64,000 nt of DNA, from the NCBI GenBank assembly GCA_016712275.1, contig JADJRI010000016.1, forward strand, positions 1 through 64,000, written 5' to 3'. The notes beneath the pieces were generated by a model, which did no database searches, was not told the DNA's origin, and saw nothing but the letters and a program-made list of their open reading frames with translations. A program made the position numbers and the translations under genes. Position 1 is the first letter of the stretch. Each line of letters begins with the position of its first letter. The stretch comes from Planctomycetota bacterium. Its GTDB lineage: Bacteria > Planctomycetota > Phycisphaerae > UBA1845 > UTPLA1. Positions 52,601 to 62,605 of this stretch are shown here, one piece after another.

Positions 52601-54317
52601 GCGTCATCCAGCGCAGGGAATAATCGTGCTCGTCCAGTGCAAAGAACAGACCCGCGCCGGTCTGCACGTAGATCGTTCCATCGTGAACGGTCGGCGGAAG
52701 GACGCCGTGCATGGGGAACAATCCGACGCGACCTGTTCCAAGAAGTACGCTTCGAACGTATTCACCTTCGCGATCGAGTATCGCCAGCAGAAGATCATTT
52801 CCCTGACGATACGGCACGATCAGCCGGGAACCGGCAACGACCGGCGCGGAACAAAAATGAGCCAGTCGCAGTTCATCCGACGGCGGACCGCCGCGCCCGC
52901 GAAACCACTTCGCTCTTCCGGTATCGGCTTCGAAAGCGCGAAGCGTGTTGGCTTGTGTCAGCATATCGTCGCTGACATGGGAATTGGGAGGCACAACGCC
53001 TTCCATGGTCGGAAACTGCTCTTCCCCGAGCGGCTCCTGATCGATTACAAAAACCAAGCCCATCGCAGTCGAGAGCTCGCCGCGATATTCATGAAACAAG
53101 GCCTGCGTCGTTTCGAAATCGAGGCGGGGAACAGGTTCTTCTTCGCCGTCGTAGTAAACGATCTGCCCGCCAAAATTGACGCGGGTACGATGCTCCTGAA
53201 TCTGGGGATTGCGCGATCGTCCCTTGGGAAACGCCTGCCACGCCAGGTCAAACGTGGAAAGATCGCGGGCCATCAATCCCGCGGGGCAGGTAATGAACAA
53301 TTTCTCGCCATCGCTGACCGCTTGCCAAATCGGGGGACGGCCTCGTTTCTTGATGAGGTGTGCGATCAATTCAAGGTTGAGCCGCTCGGAACCGGGCATC
53401 GCAGTGGTCCAGCCGTCATCTTGTGTGATGACCGGATCAATGGCGGACAAGCGCCCGCCCCACTCGGTGGCGCCCAGCCGATACCGCCATACGTCAGAGG
53501 AAAGATCGACATTGGAATGGCCCGATCGGTTGGCTTCATTCAAGAATTGTTGCAATTGCTCGGTCCATGTAGACCAATCATCAGGTAGCGCTGCTTTGCG
53601 ATCCTCCGGCAATGAACGAGCGGCTTTCAGTGCTGCGGAGGCTTTTTCACTCTGACTCGAATAGGCATAAGCCGCGATTCGCTTCGACAGAATCTCCCAT
53701 CCCGGCACATTATTGTGCGGCAGTTTCTCCAGACGCGCCAGCAGCTCCAGCGACTCGCGGCATTGACGGCGATCCAACAGCCAGGTGGCGAGCAGGTTCA
53801 TCGCCTCCGGTCCGTAAGTAGTCATCGAGTATTTTCTGGAAACCGTGCGGAGCGCATCAAAGTCGTATTGCGCTTTTGCAAGGTCAAGGAGCCTTTTGGC
53901 ATCGGCGTCATACAACTGGCGATACGCAACAAGCCCGTCCTCCGGCCATCCTGCGATTTGCTCATACGCCAATTGCATGGCGGAATAGAAATGGGTGTTG
54001 TCGAGCGATACGGTTCGATCGCCATGCTGCTCGACTACCCGCTCCAGCGTGTCCGCGGCCAGCTTCCAATCACCCGACGATGCGGCTTCAGAGGCCCGTT
54101 TCAACCAGGATACGGCATCCTGATCATTGGGCGGTTCCAAACCCCAGCGGACCGGCGTTGCGACTCCCTCCGGACCGCCCTGCACCTGCATTTGAATTTG
54201 AAGTTGGGCAAAAATGGGGGATGAGCAAATCAGACCAATCCCCGCAGAAACCACGGCCGCGAAAGCGCGGATTCGCTCCAGTGCGATCCCGTTCAATTGA
54301 GCGCTTTCCAAACGCAT
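49626..54317 (-). CDS. Giant secreted TPR and PQQ-like beta-propeller protein (several frameshifts)
   Basis: The reconstructed protein is about 1,560 residues and opens the cluster. A signal (AFAAVVSAGIGLICSSPIFA) is followed by TPR-like helices (about 60-230). A PQQ/WD-like propeller comes next, with DAVSWLKRA-, FALDEHDYSLRWMTRYEP-, LYAFDIETGVEEWHANRKGH- and SAISLLDGETIWATSGLVP-type blades. A second helical region and a second propeller follow (RVFVLDLSNGRLRGEYALV, VIGLDVRTGKPAWNTIEFN). Breaks near 51030, 50760 and 49800 are each bridged by in-family sequence, for instance GADRRDGASFWDRTRPHDFL and GNETGPDLMPVHASRRIMDV. The restored frame ends at TAG 49626-49628. No PQQ-enzyme catalytic motif was seen. 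Confidence 0.75.
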
Positions 54318-54357
54318 TCAGATCACCCAACATGTCCCCGCAACCCAGTCACAAAGT

Positions 54358-54379
54358 ATGGTAGCACGCATGCCACCAT
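54358..54379. promoter_or_regulatory. 22-bp near-palindrome upstream of the giant cluster
   Basis: The stretch running from ATGGTAGCACG to CATGCCACCAT reads almost the same on both strands (18 of 22 positions). It lies 41 bases upstream of the first gene's ATG at 54317. A weak minus-strand promoter overlaps it (TTGGAT and TACCAT, 17 bases apart on that strand). It is a candidate operator. The rest of 54318-54624 shows nothing else. Confidence 0.35.
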
Positions 54380-54624
54380 CATCCAACACGCAACTTCTTG
54401 ATAACTCACCCATTACAGTCGCGATGCCGGGCTTTTGTATTCAACGATTCCTGATGGGCTTTCTTTCTATTCAATGTACGCCCCCGCTGGCGTTTCGTTG
54501 CAGATCGTGCTCAAATCTCGACCTGTCGTTAGTGATTCAGGCTGGATAATTGGCTATCGCACTGGCTACGCTGCCGACCGCGGCGGACGGTTGAGATAGT
54601 CGATCATTGGTTTCCGAGACCTCC

Positions 54625-55518
54625 ATGTCCCAAACCGCGCCCGACAATCCCCGGCCCGGCGGCAAGCGTTCATCGCTTCGCATCGCCAACCTTGTTGCGG
54701 CCATCCGGTTTCTTTTTCCGTTTGGATCCAAGGACGAACGCGTCGATTCTCGCCGAAGCGATCTGGATATTGTTTCGTTTATCGTTCCTATCGGTTTTAT
54801 CATCGGCCTGCTATGGGTCGTCACGTTTCGATTCACATGGTGGCTCTACGGTGAATTTGCCACCCTGCGGGTCATTCCCAGTTTATTCGTCATCCTCCTT
54901 GAATGCTTGATCTCCGGGCCGTTTTTAGCTCTCGGCTTGGCGCGAACAATTCATATTCTCACCGCCGATCGACCCCACATTCCGCAATCGGATCGACTGA
55001 TGCCACTTTCGCCCGTCGGCACTTTGGTGTTGTGCCTCACCATCCTCACCGAGTTTTCGCTCATACTGACGATTCAAAAAGGCGAAGGGTGGTGGCCGGC
55101 AGTGGACGACTGGCGCAGCCATTTCAACTTCATGTATCCACGGCCCCTTTTCAGGCCGCTGTTGCTCGCGCCGATTTGGGGGCGTTGGGGGATTCTGCTG
55201 GCCGCATCGATCGGCAAGACGGCTCGTAACGCCGACGCCGAAACGACCTCGCTTAATCAGGGGATGTCGCCGGGACGATTGCTTAAGCACGCCATCATTC
55301 CATTTTGTTTGACGGCCATCTATTGCAGCCGTTCCCGGAATTATCTGACCGGTGTGCTCATCGGCATGCTGGTCTTCGGCGCTACATACCTGATCGCGGT
55401 GGCCATGGCCCGGCGCGGCGGCGGCCAATCGCGCCAATCGCTTTATGCCGCCGGTCAGATCGCCCAGCTTGCCTTTCTGGCCATTTACCGCGCCTGTTGG
55501 CGATTGATCGATGCATGA
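54625..55518 (+). CDS. CobS-like polytopic membrane protein lacking the acidic motif
   Basis: The protein is about 297 residues with six or so membrane segments (FIVPIGFIIGLLWVVTF, LFVILLECLISGPFLALGL, LVLCLTILTEFSLILTI, LTGVLIGMLVFGATYLIAVA). Its overall plan and its end (ARRGGGQSRQSLYAAGQIAQ then LAFL) recall adenosylcobinamide-GDP ribazoletransferase (CobS), whose end reads GGQTGD-LGA-EL. The Asp-rich LDGLADT motif and the GD pair are absent, so cobalamin synthase activity is unlikely; membership itself is tentative. The start at ATG 54625 is favoured over TTG 54607. The stop overlaps the comEC start (ATGA at 55515-55518). Confidence 0.5.
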   Translation: MSQTAPDNPRPGGKRSSLRIANLVAAIRFLFPFGSKDERVDSRRSDLDIVSFIVPIGFIIGLLWVVTFRFTWWLYGEFATLRVIPSLFVILLECLISGPFLALGLARTIHILTADRPHIPQSDRLMPLSPVGTLVLCLTILTEFSLILTIQKGEGWWPAVDDWRSHFNFMYPRPLFRPLLLAPIWGRWGILLAASIGKTARNADAETTSLNQGMSPGRLLKHAIIPFCLTAIYCSRSRNYLTGVLIGMLVFGATYLIAVAMARRGGGQSRQSLYAAGQIAQLAFLAIYRACWRLIDA

Positions 55519-58116
55519 CCGCCGAATCGTCGACTGCCCTCGCACCGATCAACGTGCCGCAAAGGCCGCCCACGCCCCTTGTCCCAATCGCACTGGGCCT
55601 CGTCGCCGGCATTAACATCGATGCCATTGCAGAGCCGCCGCTGGTTGCCGGCTTAATATTTTTCATCTTTGCTATTGCCATCGCGCTCCCGACCTGCGCC
55701 CGCTTTTCCATTCTCCGTAAGTCAACCGTGAGATTCGCCGTCGCCACCTTCATGGCCGCCACCGCTCGGAATGGTGCGTCACGCGGGCGCGCAACGCTTT
55801 TACCCGGCCGACCACGTTGCACGATGGGCCGCCGCCGATCCTTCAATTGTGTCGATTACCGGCAGAATTATCTCTGCGCCGAAAATCTATGAGCCGCGCG
55901 ATGATGTGCCGCGTGCTTATGAACTGCCGCCCAAAACCCGCTTCTTGCTCAATGTCGAATCCCTTCGCGGCGCTCGGGGTTCCATTCCGGCATCCGGCCG
56001 TGCGATTGCCACCGTCAAAGAGCCCATTCTGAATCTTCCCGAGGGCTCGCGCATTGCCATGACCGGCTGGCTCTATCGGATTGCTGCGCCGCAAAACCCG
56101 GGCGTCTACGACTGGGCGGCCCATCACCGTCGTGACGGCATTCTCGTCGGCTTCTCGACCGATCATGCGGCTGCCGTGACCGTCATCGAGCGTCCATCGA
56201 GTGGCGGAATTCGCGCGGTCGTCGAATCGGTTCGGCAATGGCTTGGCCGCTTTCTGATTGCAACATCATTCCCCAACGACGAGGAATCGGCCGGCGTCGT
56301 GGCCGCCATGGTGCTCGGACAGCGCAGCGTCGTTTCAAAAACGCTCAATGATGCATTCGTGCGCACGGGAAATGTTCACTTCCTTGCCGCCAGCGGCATG
56401 AATGTCGCATGGCTGGCACTCGTCGGGTGGACCATCGCCCGGCTCTGCAACATCAACTATCGGCCGACCGCCGTTTTCATCGCATGCCTGATCGTCGCAT
56501 TTGTCGTGTTGGCGGAGCCCCAGCCGTCGATTCTTCGCGCCGGCATCGTCGGACTCATTGCATGCTTGATGATCTTCTTTCGCGGCAGATTCAACAGCGT
56601 CAACTCAATCGCGTTCTCCGCCATTCTGCTGCTGCTTATTGATCCCGCCGATTGGTTTCGGGCGGGATTTCAGTTGACGTTCCTCGCAACGATCGGCCTG
56701 CTTCATGTTTATCCGGCCATCTCCAATTTGATGGCCGATGGGTTGATCAGAATTAATCGCCCCAACATGGCCCGATATTTCCTGAACGGCGGGGTGGAAC
56801 TTTCCATCGAACAGCAGGCCCTAACGCCCGAATCAGCCCAACATCCATTTCTTCGCCGTAGCCTGACCATCGTCGCCCAAGTTTTCGCCATCTCGGTGTC
56901 CGAGTGGCTCTTGACGGCACCCCTGGTCTGCTTCCACTTCAACACGTTTGCACTGTGGGGCGCGATCGACACCTTTCTCGTTTCACCGCTGGCCATGCTG
57001 ACGGCCTTCATCGGTTTCATCACGATCCTCGGCGGCCTTGTTTTTCCGACGTTGGCAGGGGTTCTTGGACCGCTTCTCAAATTCGTCTCCGCCACGATGA
57101 TCGAATTCGTGAAATGGCTCGCATCATGGCCGGGTACGTCGTTGGACGGCCGATCCCCCTCCCTGATCTGGCTTGTCGCCGTGTATGCCGCGTTCGCCGT
57201 GTGGATTTATTGTCCGATTCAATTTCGCGGCCGCTTTCGCCGGCCGATTCTTCTTGCGTTTGCCATTCTGCTGGCATGGTGGCTCGCCGCGCCGCATTTC
57301 AACCATCGCAAGGACGGGTCGCTTCGCATCTGGACGCTGGCGGTCGGGAACGGCTCGGCCACGGTCATCGAACTGCCCAACGGCAAAACGCTGCTCTACG
57401 ACTTCGGCACCCGCTCATCCTTCGACTCGGGAACGATTGGTCTCGATTTCCTGCGCTTTCGGGGAATTCACGAAATCGACGCGGCGTTCGTCTCCCATGC
57501 CAACTTCGACCATTACGGCGGCATCGAGCCGATCGCCGCGAAGGTGCCGATTCGCAAGTTGATGATCAACGATCAATTCGAAGCATTCATCGACGCGTCG
57601 TCGCCGGCGTGGCACTTCCTTCAAAAAATGGAGCAGATGGGCATTGCGATTGAGAAAATCAGGGGCAATCAGCGTTTCGAATTCTGCGAAGGCGTGCATA
57701 TTGAAACAGTGTGGCCGCCGGAGCTGAACGAGCAGCGATCACCCACGGCCAACGATGCATCGATCGTGCTGCGCGTCGAGTACGGCGGGAAATCAATGCT
57801 GCTGTGCGGCGACATCGCGGATTGGGCCATCGGCGGTTTGATCGCAAGAGACAATTCGAGCGAACCAGACGTGCTTCGGGCCGATGCGCTTGCGCTGCCG
57901 CATCACGGCAGCGTCGTGCCCAACACCGGCGCTTTCATCGAACGGGTGAACCCCGCCATCGCAATTCGCTCCACCGGCGAAAGCCGGGCGTTAACCATCA
58001 ACGGCATCGAACAAATCGTGGGCCCGAACCGCACATACTTCAGCACGGCCGATGGCGGATGTATCGTCGTGACAATTGGAAACGGTAAACTCAATATCGC
58101 ACGCGGAATGCCATAA
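55515..58116 (+). CDS. comEC: ComEC/Rec2-type DNA uptake channel (one frameshift)
   Basis: The reconstructed protein is about 866 residues. The N-terminus has membrane helices (LVPIALGLVAGINIDAI, VAGLIFFIFAIAIAL). One break near 55768 joins FMAATA to GMVRHAGAQRFYPADHVARW. An OB-like part is followed by the competence core, with ESAGVVAAMVLGQRS, FLAASGMNVAWLALVGW and FRAGFQLTFLATIGLLH. The C-terminal metallo-beta-lactamase domain shows VSHANFDHYGGIEP, MLLCGDIADWA and ALPHHGSVVPNTG. In the first metal motif Asn replaces the first Asp of the usual SHxDxDH. It serves as the inner-membrane channel for single-stranded DNA. Confidence 0.9.
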
Positions 58117-58137
58117 TAATGGCATTTCACTCCACTG

Positions 58138-59383
58138 CTATCTGCCAACCACGTCGCGTCGCTCCATGGCTATCATCATCAGCATAAGTACTCCACCGAG
58201 GACTCCAAAGCCCGCCATGCCATAGAGCCACGCGTTCCAGCCATACCATTTGATTAACGTGCCCAATCCAACTCCCGCTAGTCCCGCGCCCAAGTATTGC
58301 CAGGAATCGATTACGCCCGCTGCAAATCCAGCCATTTTGCGACCCCCCAAGTCCATCGCCGCCGCCGTTCCCAGAATTGAGTGTGTCGCATTGCATGTAA
58401 ATGAGATCGCAACCAATGAAATGCAAACAGCCCAGATATTTGTCATTTGCGCGGCGATCAAAATAATAATGGTCTCTGCGAAATATAAGAACGCAGCCAC
58501 AGGAGCGCGACGCCCCTTGAAATAAATATCGGAGACGTATCCCGAGGCAATCGAACCCAATGTTGCCACGATGGGAATCATCCATGCGGTGAATTGAAAT
58601 TCCGCGGAAAGAAGCGAGACATGCCGCACTTCCTGAAAATACTTGGGGAACCAATCATCCACGCCATAGCGCACCACGCCGGTGCAGAAATAGGCCCATG
58701 CAGTCAGCCAAACCATTGGCTTGCCTAGGATTGTGCGAAGAACAAACGAAATGGGCAGATGTTCGGTGCCGTGAACTCGCTGGAGTGATGGTATTGTTGA
58801 GAAATCGCCCAAGGTTGATCATCAGCCCAAAGATGCCCGCAAAACGCCCTCGTTCGGCACGGACAAACCAGGCCGTGTTCATCTTGACCATTCCAGGAGC
58901 GCCAAACGCCTGGACATATCCGTCGATCGAACGAATCGCTACGAACCATGCCAATGTTCCAAAAACTGGCCCCAGCACCCCGTAGTACCATCCAAGCCCG
59001 AAAAGCACATTCATCACGGCTGTGCCATAGCCGCCGATCGCCATGGAAGCCCGGCCGCCGATGCGATCCGCGATCAACCCGTTGCAGAATTGCCCGATTG
59101 CATATGACCAGTTTCTACCGGATTGGATGAGTCCGTATTGTTGATTGTCGAATCCAAAAAATTTGCAAAAAGTCGAGCTTGCAATCGATAGGTTATATCG
59201 GTTGACATAATATGTAGCGTAGGTCAGCCCTACCATGAACCAATTTCGGCCTCGCCTCAATCGAAATCCAGGTGGATGCTTGGGAGAATTGCCGGACGCG
59301 ACTTGTGCTGAATGTGCGGAATTTGAAGATTGAGACAATTCGGGTTGAGGGGATCGTTTGCGCTCATGACAACTCAATTCCAA
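58138..59383 (-). pseudogene. MFS transporter (OPA-like) with a lost central segment
   Basis: The N-terminal half shows five membrane helices of the organophosphate:phosphate antiporter type (FMVGLTYATYYVNRYNLSIA, IGQFCNGLIADRIGGRASMA, AGIFGLMINLGRFLNN). The C-terminal half continues in another frame from about 58790 (LPISFVLRTILGKPMVWLTA to GGVLMLMMIAMERRDVV). At the junction NNTITPA leads directly to TEHLPISF. The TM5-6 hairpin and most of the central loop, usually about 60-70 residues, are missing. That looks like an internal deletion or a collapsed assembly, so I call it damaged. The substrate would have been a phosphorylated metabolite, by family only. Confidence 0.7.
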
Positions 59384-59643
59384 TTGGCGAGCGTTGTCCG
59401 GCCCTCAAAGTGGCCGAACGAAAGAGGGAATGGTATATCGCGATTAAAGTGGGCCTGCAAATCACAAGGTGGGAATTTGTGTTAAAATCGAATGTGCATG
59501 CCCGCAGTCGCTTCGCATAAATCAATACGTGCCGCACTCGGCACCCCTGATCAAAAGGCGCCTCGAGCACGCAAATTAAAGCATGTCCGCGCAACGTGAA
59601 AGGAACATCTCAAACAAATCAAAAAGATTATCGGATTTTTATC

Positions 59644-59671
59644 TTGTAATCCACGGCGGGCTTATTAGGAT
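59644..59671 (+). promoter_or_regulatory. Candidate promoter and conserved leader upstream of PEP-CTERM gene
   Basis: TTGTAA (59644-59649) and TAGGAT (59666-59671) are 16 bases apart. With TCTTGTAAT, GGGCTT and ATTAG at the same relative places, and GAAAGA then CTCCCTT downstream, the block mirrors the one at 17132-17200. The ATG is at 59785. The surrounding 59384-59784 has no gene. Confidence 0.5.
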
Positions 59672-59784
59672 TCGCCGCTGAAGGGGTTGGGTGAAAGAAG
59701 CATCTCCCTTCTTGTTTTCAGCGCGCTTTGTCTGCAGGGGTGGGCACTCGATTGCCGCGCATCAGATCTCTGGAGGATGGGAAT

Positions 59785-60522
59785 ATGCTGGTGGCTGCGC
59801 GCTCAAAATTCATCTCAATTGCACTTATCCTGCTCAGTCTTGGAATCGCCCACGAATCGTTCGGGTCGATCGTTCATAATACCCAGTACCGATACATGCG
59901 GTCCGAAGTTTATGTCGCCCCACCGGAAAGCGGCATGATCGAGGAAAATGCGGAAGTTGTCGCGTTTGATTTTGGCCCATTTTCCAACGTCGCCAGCGTT
60001 ACCATGTCCAACGACGGCGGTAGTGCCTCGGCCAATTCCGATCAAAACTCGACGCTCGGCTCTTCGCTGATTGATGCAACCGGCAGCGCCGACGCATCCA
60101 TGTTTGCCGAGGCATTTGTCGAGGACGAATATGGGTTTGGTGAAACACACTTCGAAGTTGAATTCGAAGTGCTCGTGGCCGGTGATTTTCAATTCGATGC
60201 ATTGGCCCTGAGCTCTGGAAGCAACTTCTATTCCACGGATTCCTACGTCATTTTCAAAGACCTGAACGGCCCCATGTCCTTTTTCGTCAGTGCCAATGAT
60301 CCAGCCACATCCACACTGCTTAGCCTTCCGGCCGGTGATTATGCAATCATTGCTCATTCGCGGGTCGATGTCATTTCGAATTTCGATCCGGAAATGCAGA
60401 CATCGAATGCCAGCGCATCGTTCAGCGTGAGTCTGCAGGCGGTCCCGGAGCCCGGAACCCTGTGCATTTTGTCGATTGGTTTCGTGGCGATGTTTCGTCG
60501 TCGAAACTGGTTCACACGCTGA
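59785..60522 (+). CDS. PEP-CTERM sorted secreted protein
   Basis: The protein is about 245 residues. It has a signal peptide (MLVAARSKFISIALILLSLG then IAHESFG) and an intact sorting tail (AVPEPGTLCILSIGFVAMFR then RRNW). The middle is Ser/Asp/Glu-rich and beta-type (HFEVEFEVLVAGDFQFDALA, SSGSNFYSTDSYVIFKDLNG), like other planctomycete PEP-CTERM proteins of unknown function. The ATG at 59785 is preceded by CTGGAGGATGGG. It is a single-gene unit with its own conserved leader at 59642. Confidence 0.85.
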   Translation: MLVAARSKFISIALILLSLGIAHESFGSIVHNTQYRYMRSEVYVAPPESGMIEENAEVVAFDFGPFSNVASVTMSNDGGSASANSDQNSTLGSSLIDATGSADASMFAEAFVEDEYGFGETHFEVEFEVLVAGDFQFDALALSSGSNFYSTDSYVIFKDLNGPMSFFVSANDPATSTLLSLPAGDYAIIAHSRVDVISNFDPEMQTSNASASFSVSLQAVPEPGTLCILSIGFVAMFRRRNWFTR

Positions 60523-60572
60523 AATGCGCTAAACGCAAAAAGCTACCGGTTGCGGAAATCCCCAGACTGGTT

Positions 60573-61112
60573 TCAGCCATTGTCCTGACTTGAAGCGTCG
60601 GCGGAGGGTGCCGACGCGGCCAGCGCATTCGCTCCGGGTTCTTCAAGCTCGGCAGCGCGGCGCTCGGCATCGAGTGCTTCCGTATAACGCCCCACGCGCA
60701 TCATCAAATCCGAAATGAGCATGTAGTCCTTCGGCTCAAGACTTTGTGTGCTGGCCTGCTCGTTCACCCGATCGGCCAAGGCGCGCAGCTCTTCCCGCGC
60801 TGCGGGTGGGACAACCGCATCGAATTCCGCCAGCGTCAATTCGCGGCCGTTTTGGCGGCCCGCTGATTCCTGATTCGCCCCCGAGTCCTGGTAACGCTCC
60901 GATTCGGACGTCACCGCCACAAATCGTCCATCGCGTCCATAGGTGGGTGATTCGGGTTCCCGCGAATTGGCCGCCTCCGCATCATCCGCGCTCAATTCGA
61001 CGCGGTCGTCGGCCGGCGTTTTCCGCTCATTTGCGGCAGCATCGCGGCCGCTCTCGCGCGAAGCGGGCGGAACGAGAAAAGCCGGCAATTCCGCTGTCAC
61101 CGAAGTGAGCAT
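60573..61112 (-). CDS. Hypothetical acidic protein with TPR-like C-terminal helices
   Basis: I do not recognise this 179-residue protein. The first 90 residues are low-complexity, Asp/Glu/Ser-rich and probably disordered. The last part has two helices resembling a TPR hairpin (EELRALADRVNEQAST, YMLISDLMMRVGRYTEAL then DAERRAAELE). A GAGGTAAGG lies directly before the ATG, which supports the start. Bases 61113-61350, between it and nuoC, show nothing recognisable. It has no evident link to complex I. Confidence 0.5.
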   Translation of the reverse strand: MLTSVTAELPAFLVPPASRESGRDAAANERKTPADDRVELSADDAEAANSREPESPTYGRDGRFVAVTSESERYQDSGANQESAGRQNGRELTLAEFDAVVPPAAREELRALADRVNEQASTQSLEPKDYMLISDLMMRVGRYTEALDAERRAAELEEPGANALAASAPSADASSQDNG

Positions 61113-61350
61113 TCCTTACCTCATGCCTGGCCGAATCCAAGGAACGATTCGGCGCGGACGATTCACACCCATTCAACGTGCAATTCCGGCGCGGCCATTG
61201 CAAATGCTGGATCACATGGAGGCGATAATATTCGGAGGCCCTTTGAGAAAAACGCCGACAAGGTCGCAATAACACATCGGCGGCGTCCCGATTTTGGCAA
61301 ACGCCAGGCACCCATAAATGAAATGAGAATCGAGGAGGGAAACGCTGCGC

Positions 61351-61884
61351 TCAAGCACTTTCGCGGGTCACGACTTCGTAATCCTCCCGCTCGCCTTGAC
61401 CGCGAAGCGGATAGTCCTTGCGAAGCGGATGTGCCTTGAACGTGTCCCAGGTGAGGATGCGCCGAAGGTCCGGGTGTCCTTCAAACACAATGCCGAACAT
61501 GTCGAAGACCTCCCGTTCCATCCAATTCGCCCCGGGCCAGATGTTCGTGGCAGAGGCGACCTTTGGCGCGGGATCATTCACAAAACACTTCACCCACAGG
61601 CGGTGTCCCAGGGTGACGGACAACAGGGAATAGTTGACGCCGTATCGATCGGTCGCGTTCGGAAAACTCAGATAATCGACGCAGGTGAGGTCGATGAGCT
61701 GCTCGAATTTCGCAGTGGGATTGTCTCGCAAGAACAGCAGCACGGCCGATAGATCGGCCGGTTCCACGCGGATGTACAATTGGTCGGAGCCGACACCGCC
61801 GTGACAAATCAGGGGCTTGGTTTCGAAATTCCTGCCGGGGAACTTCGCATTCAATGCGTTGATAATTTCATTGAGGCCGGCCAT
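61351..61884 (-). CDS. nuoC: NADH-quinone oxidoreductase subunit C
   Basis: NuoC is a peripheral-arm subunit of respiratory complex I. The 177-residue protein has the family signature ANWMEREVFDMFGIVFEGHP then DLRRILTWD and the closing PLRKDYPLRGQGEREDYEVV. It is the single-domain form, not the NuoCD fusion. It starts 3 bases after the nuoB stop. No nuoD follows; the next 238 bases are empty and the next gene is unrelated, so the remaining complex I genes must lie elsewhere. Confidence 0.95.
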   Translation of the reverse strand: MAGLNEIINALNAKFPGRNFETKPLICHGGVGSDQLYIRVEPADLSAVLLFLRDNPTAKFEQLIDLTCVDYLSFPNATDRYGVNYSLLSVTLGHRLWVKCFVNDPAPKVASATNIWPGANWMEREVFDMFGIVFEGHPDLRRILTWDTFKAHPLRKDYPLRGQGEREDYEVVTRESA

Positions 61885-61887
61885 GGA

Positions 61888-62478
61888 TCACTTTCCTGCT
61901 GATGCCGAAAGGTTGACTTGATAAGTCGGCTCGACGGCCATTCGCAGCCCTCGACCCCGCTTTTCGCTGGAAATGACGCCGTCGCGATCGATAATCCGTT
62001 GAAGCGCCATCACGCCTTCGATCAGTGTTTCGGGACGGGGCGGACAGCCGGGCACATACACATCAACTGGCAGGAATTGATCAACGCCCTGCACAACGGC
62101 GTAGGTGTCGAACACACCGCCCGTCGAGGCGCAGGCCCCCATCGAGATGACCCATTTCGGCTCGGTCATTTGCTTATAGATGCGCTGCAAAACCGGCATC
62201 ATTTTGATGGCCACGCGACCGGCGCAGACCAGAAGATCACTTTGTCGCGGGCTGAACCGCATGACTTCAGCGCCGAAACGGGCCAGGTCGTACCGACTGG
62301 ATGCAGTCGCCATTAGCTCGATGCCGCAACATGCGGTGGCAAATGGCAAAGGCCAGATGGAGTTTCTGCGGCCCCAGTTGACGCCGTTTTGACGAATGAA
62401 ATCGACAATATCGGAAAGGCGCGTCGTGAGTGTGTCGCCACCGGACATGTTGTGAGGATCGGTCTGGTGCTTTTGCAT
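61888..62478 (-). CDS. nuoB: NADH-quinone oxidoreductase subunit B
   Basis: NuoB carries the N2 iron-sulfur cluster that passes electrons to quinone. The tandem-cysteine ligands are in PFATACCGIELMATASSRYD, and the other ligands are in VISMGACASTGG and VDVYVPGCPPRPETLIEG. The protein is about 196 residues from ATG 62478; a later ATG at 62448 is possible, and the ORF extends to 62547. It lies between nuoA and nuoC in the usual order. Confidence 0.95.
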   Translation of the reverse strand: MQKHQTDPHNMSGGDTLTTRLSDIVDFIRQNGVNWGRRNSIWPLPFATACCGIELMATASSRYDLARFGAEVMRFSPRQSDLLVCAGRVAIKMMPVLQRIYKQMTEPKWVISMGACASTGGVFDTYAVVQGVDQFLPVDVYVPGCPPRPETLIEGVMALQRIIDRDGVISSEKRGRGLRMAVEPTYQVNLSASAGK

Positions 62479-62605
62479 GCGTCGGTTCTCGTAACTCCTG
62501 TGTATCTTAGCGGAATCCGCGGGCAGCGACCATGCGAAGCCGGGCAATGTGACAATTATTAAATCAAATGGCGCTGAGCGCGATCACGGGGCGGATTATT
62601 GATAA

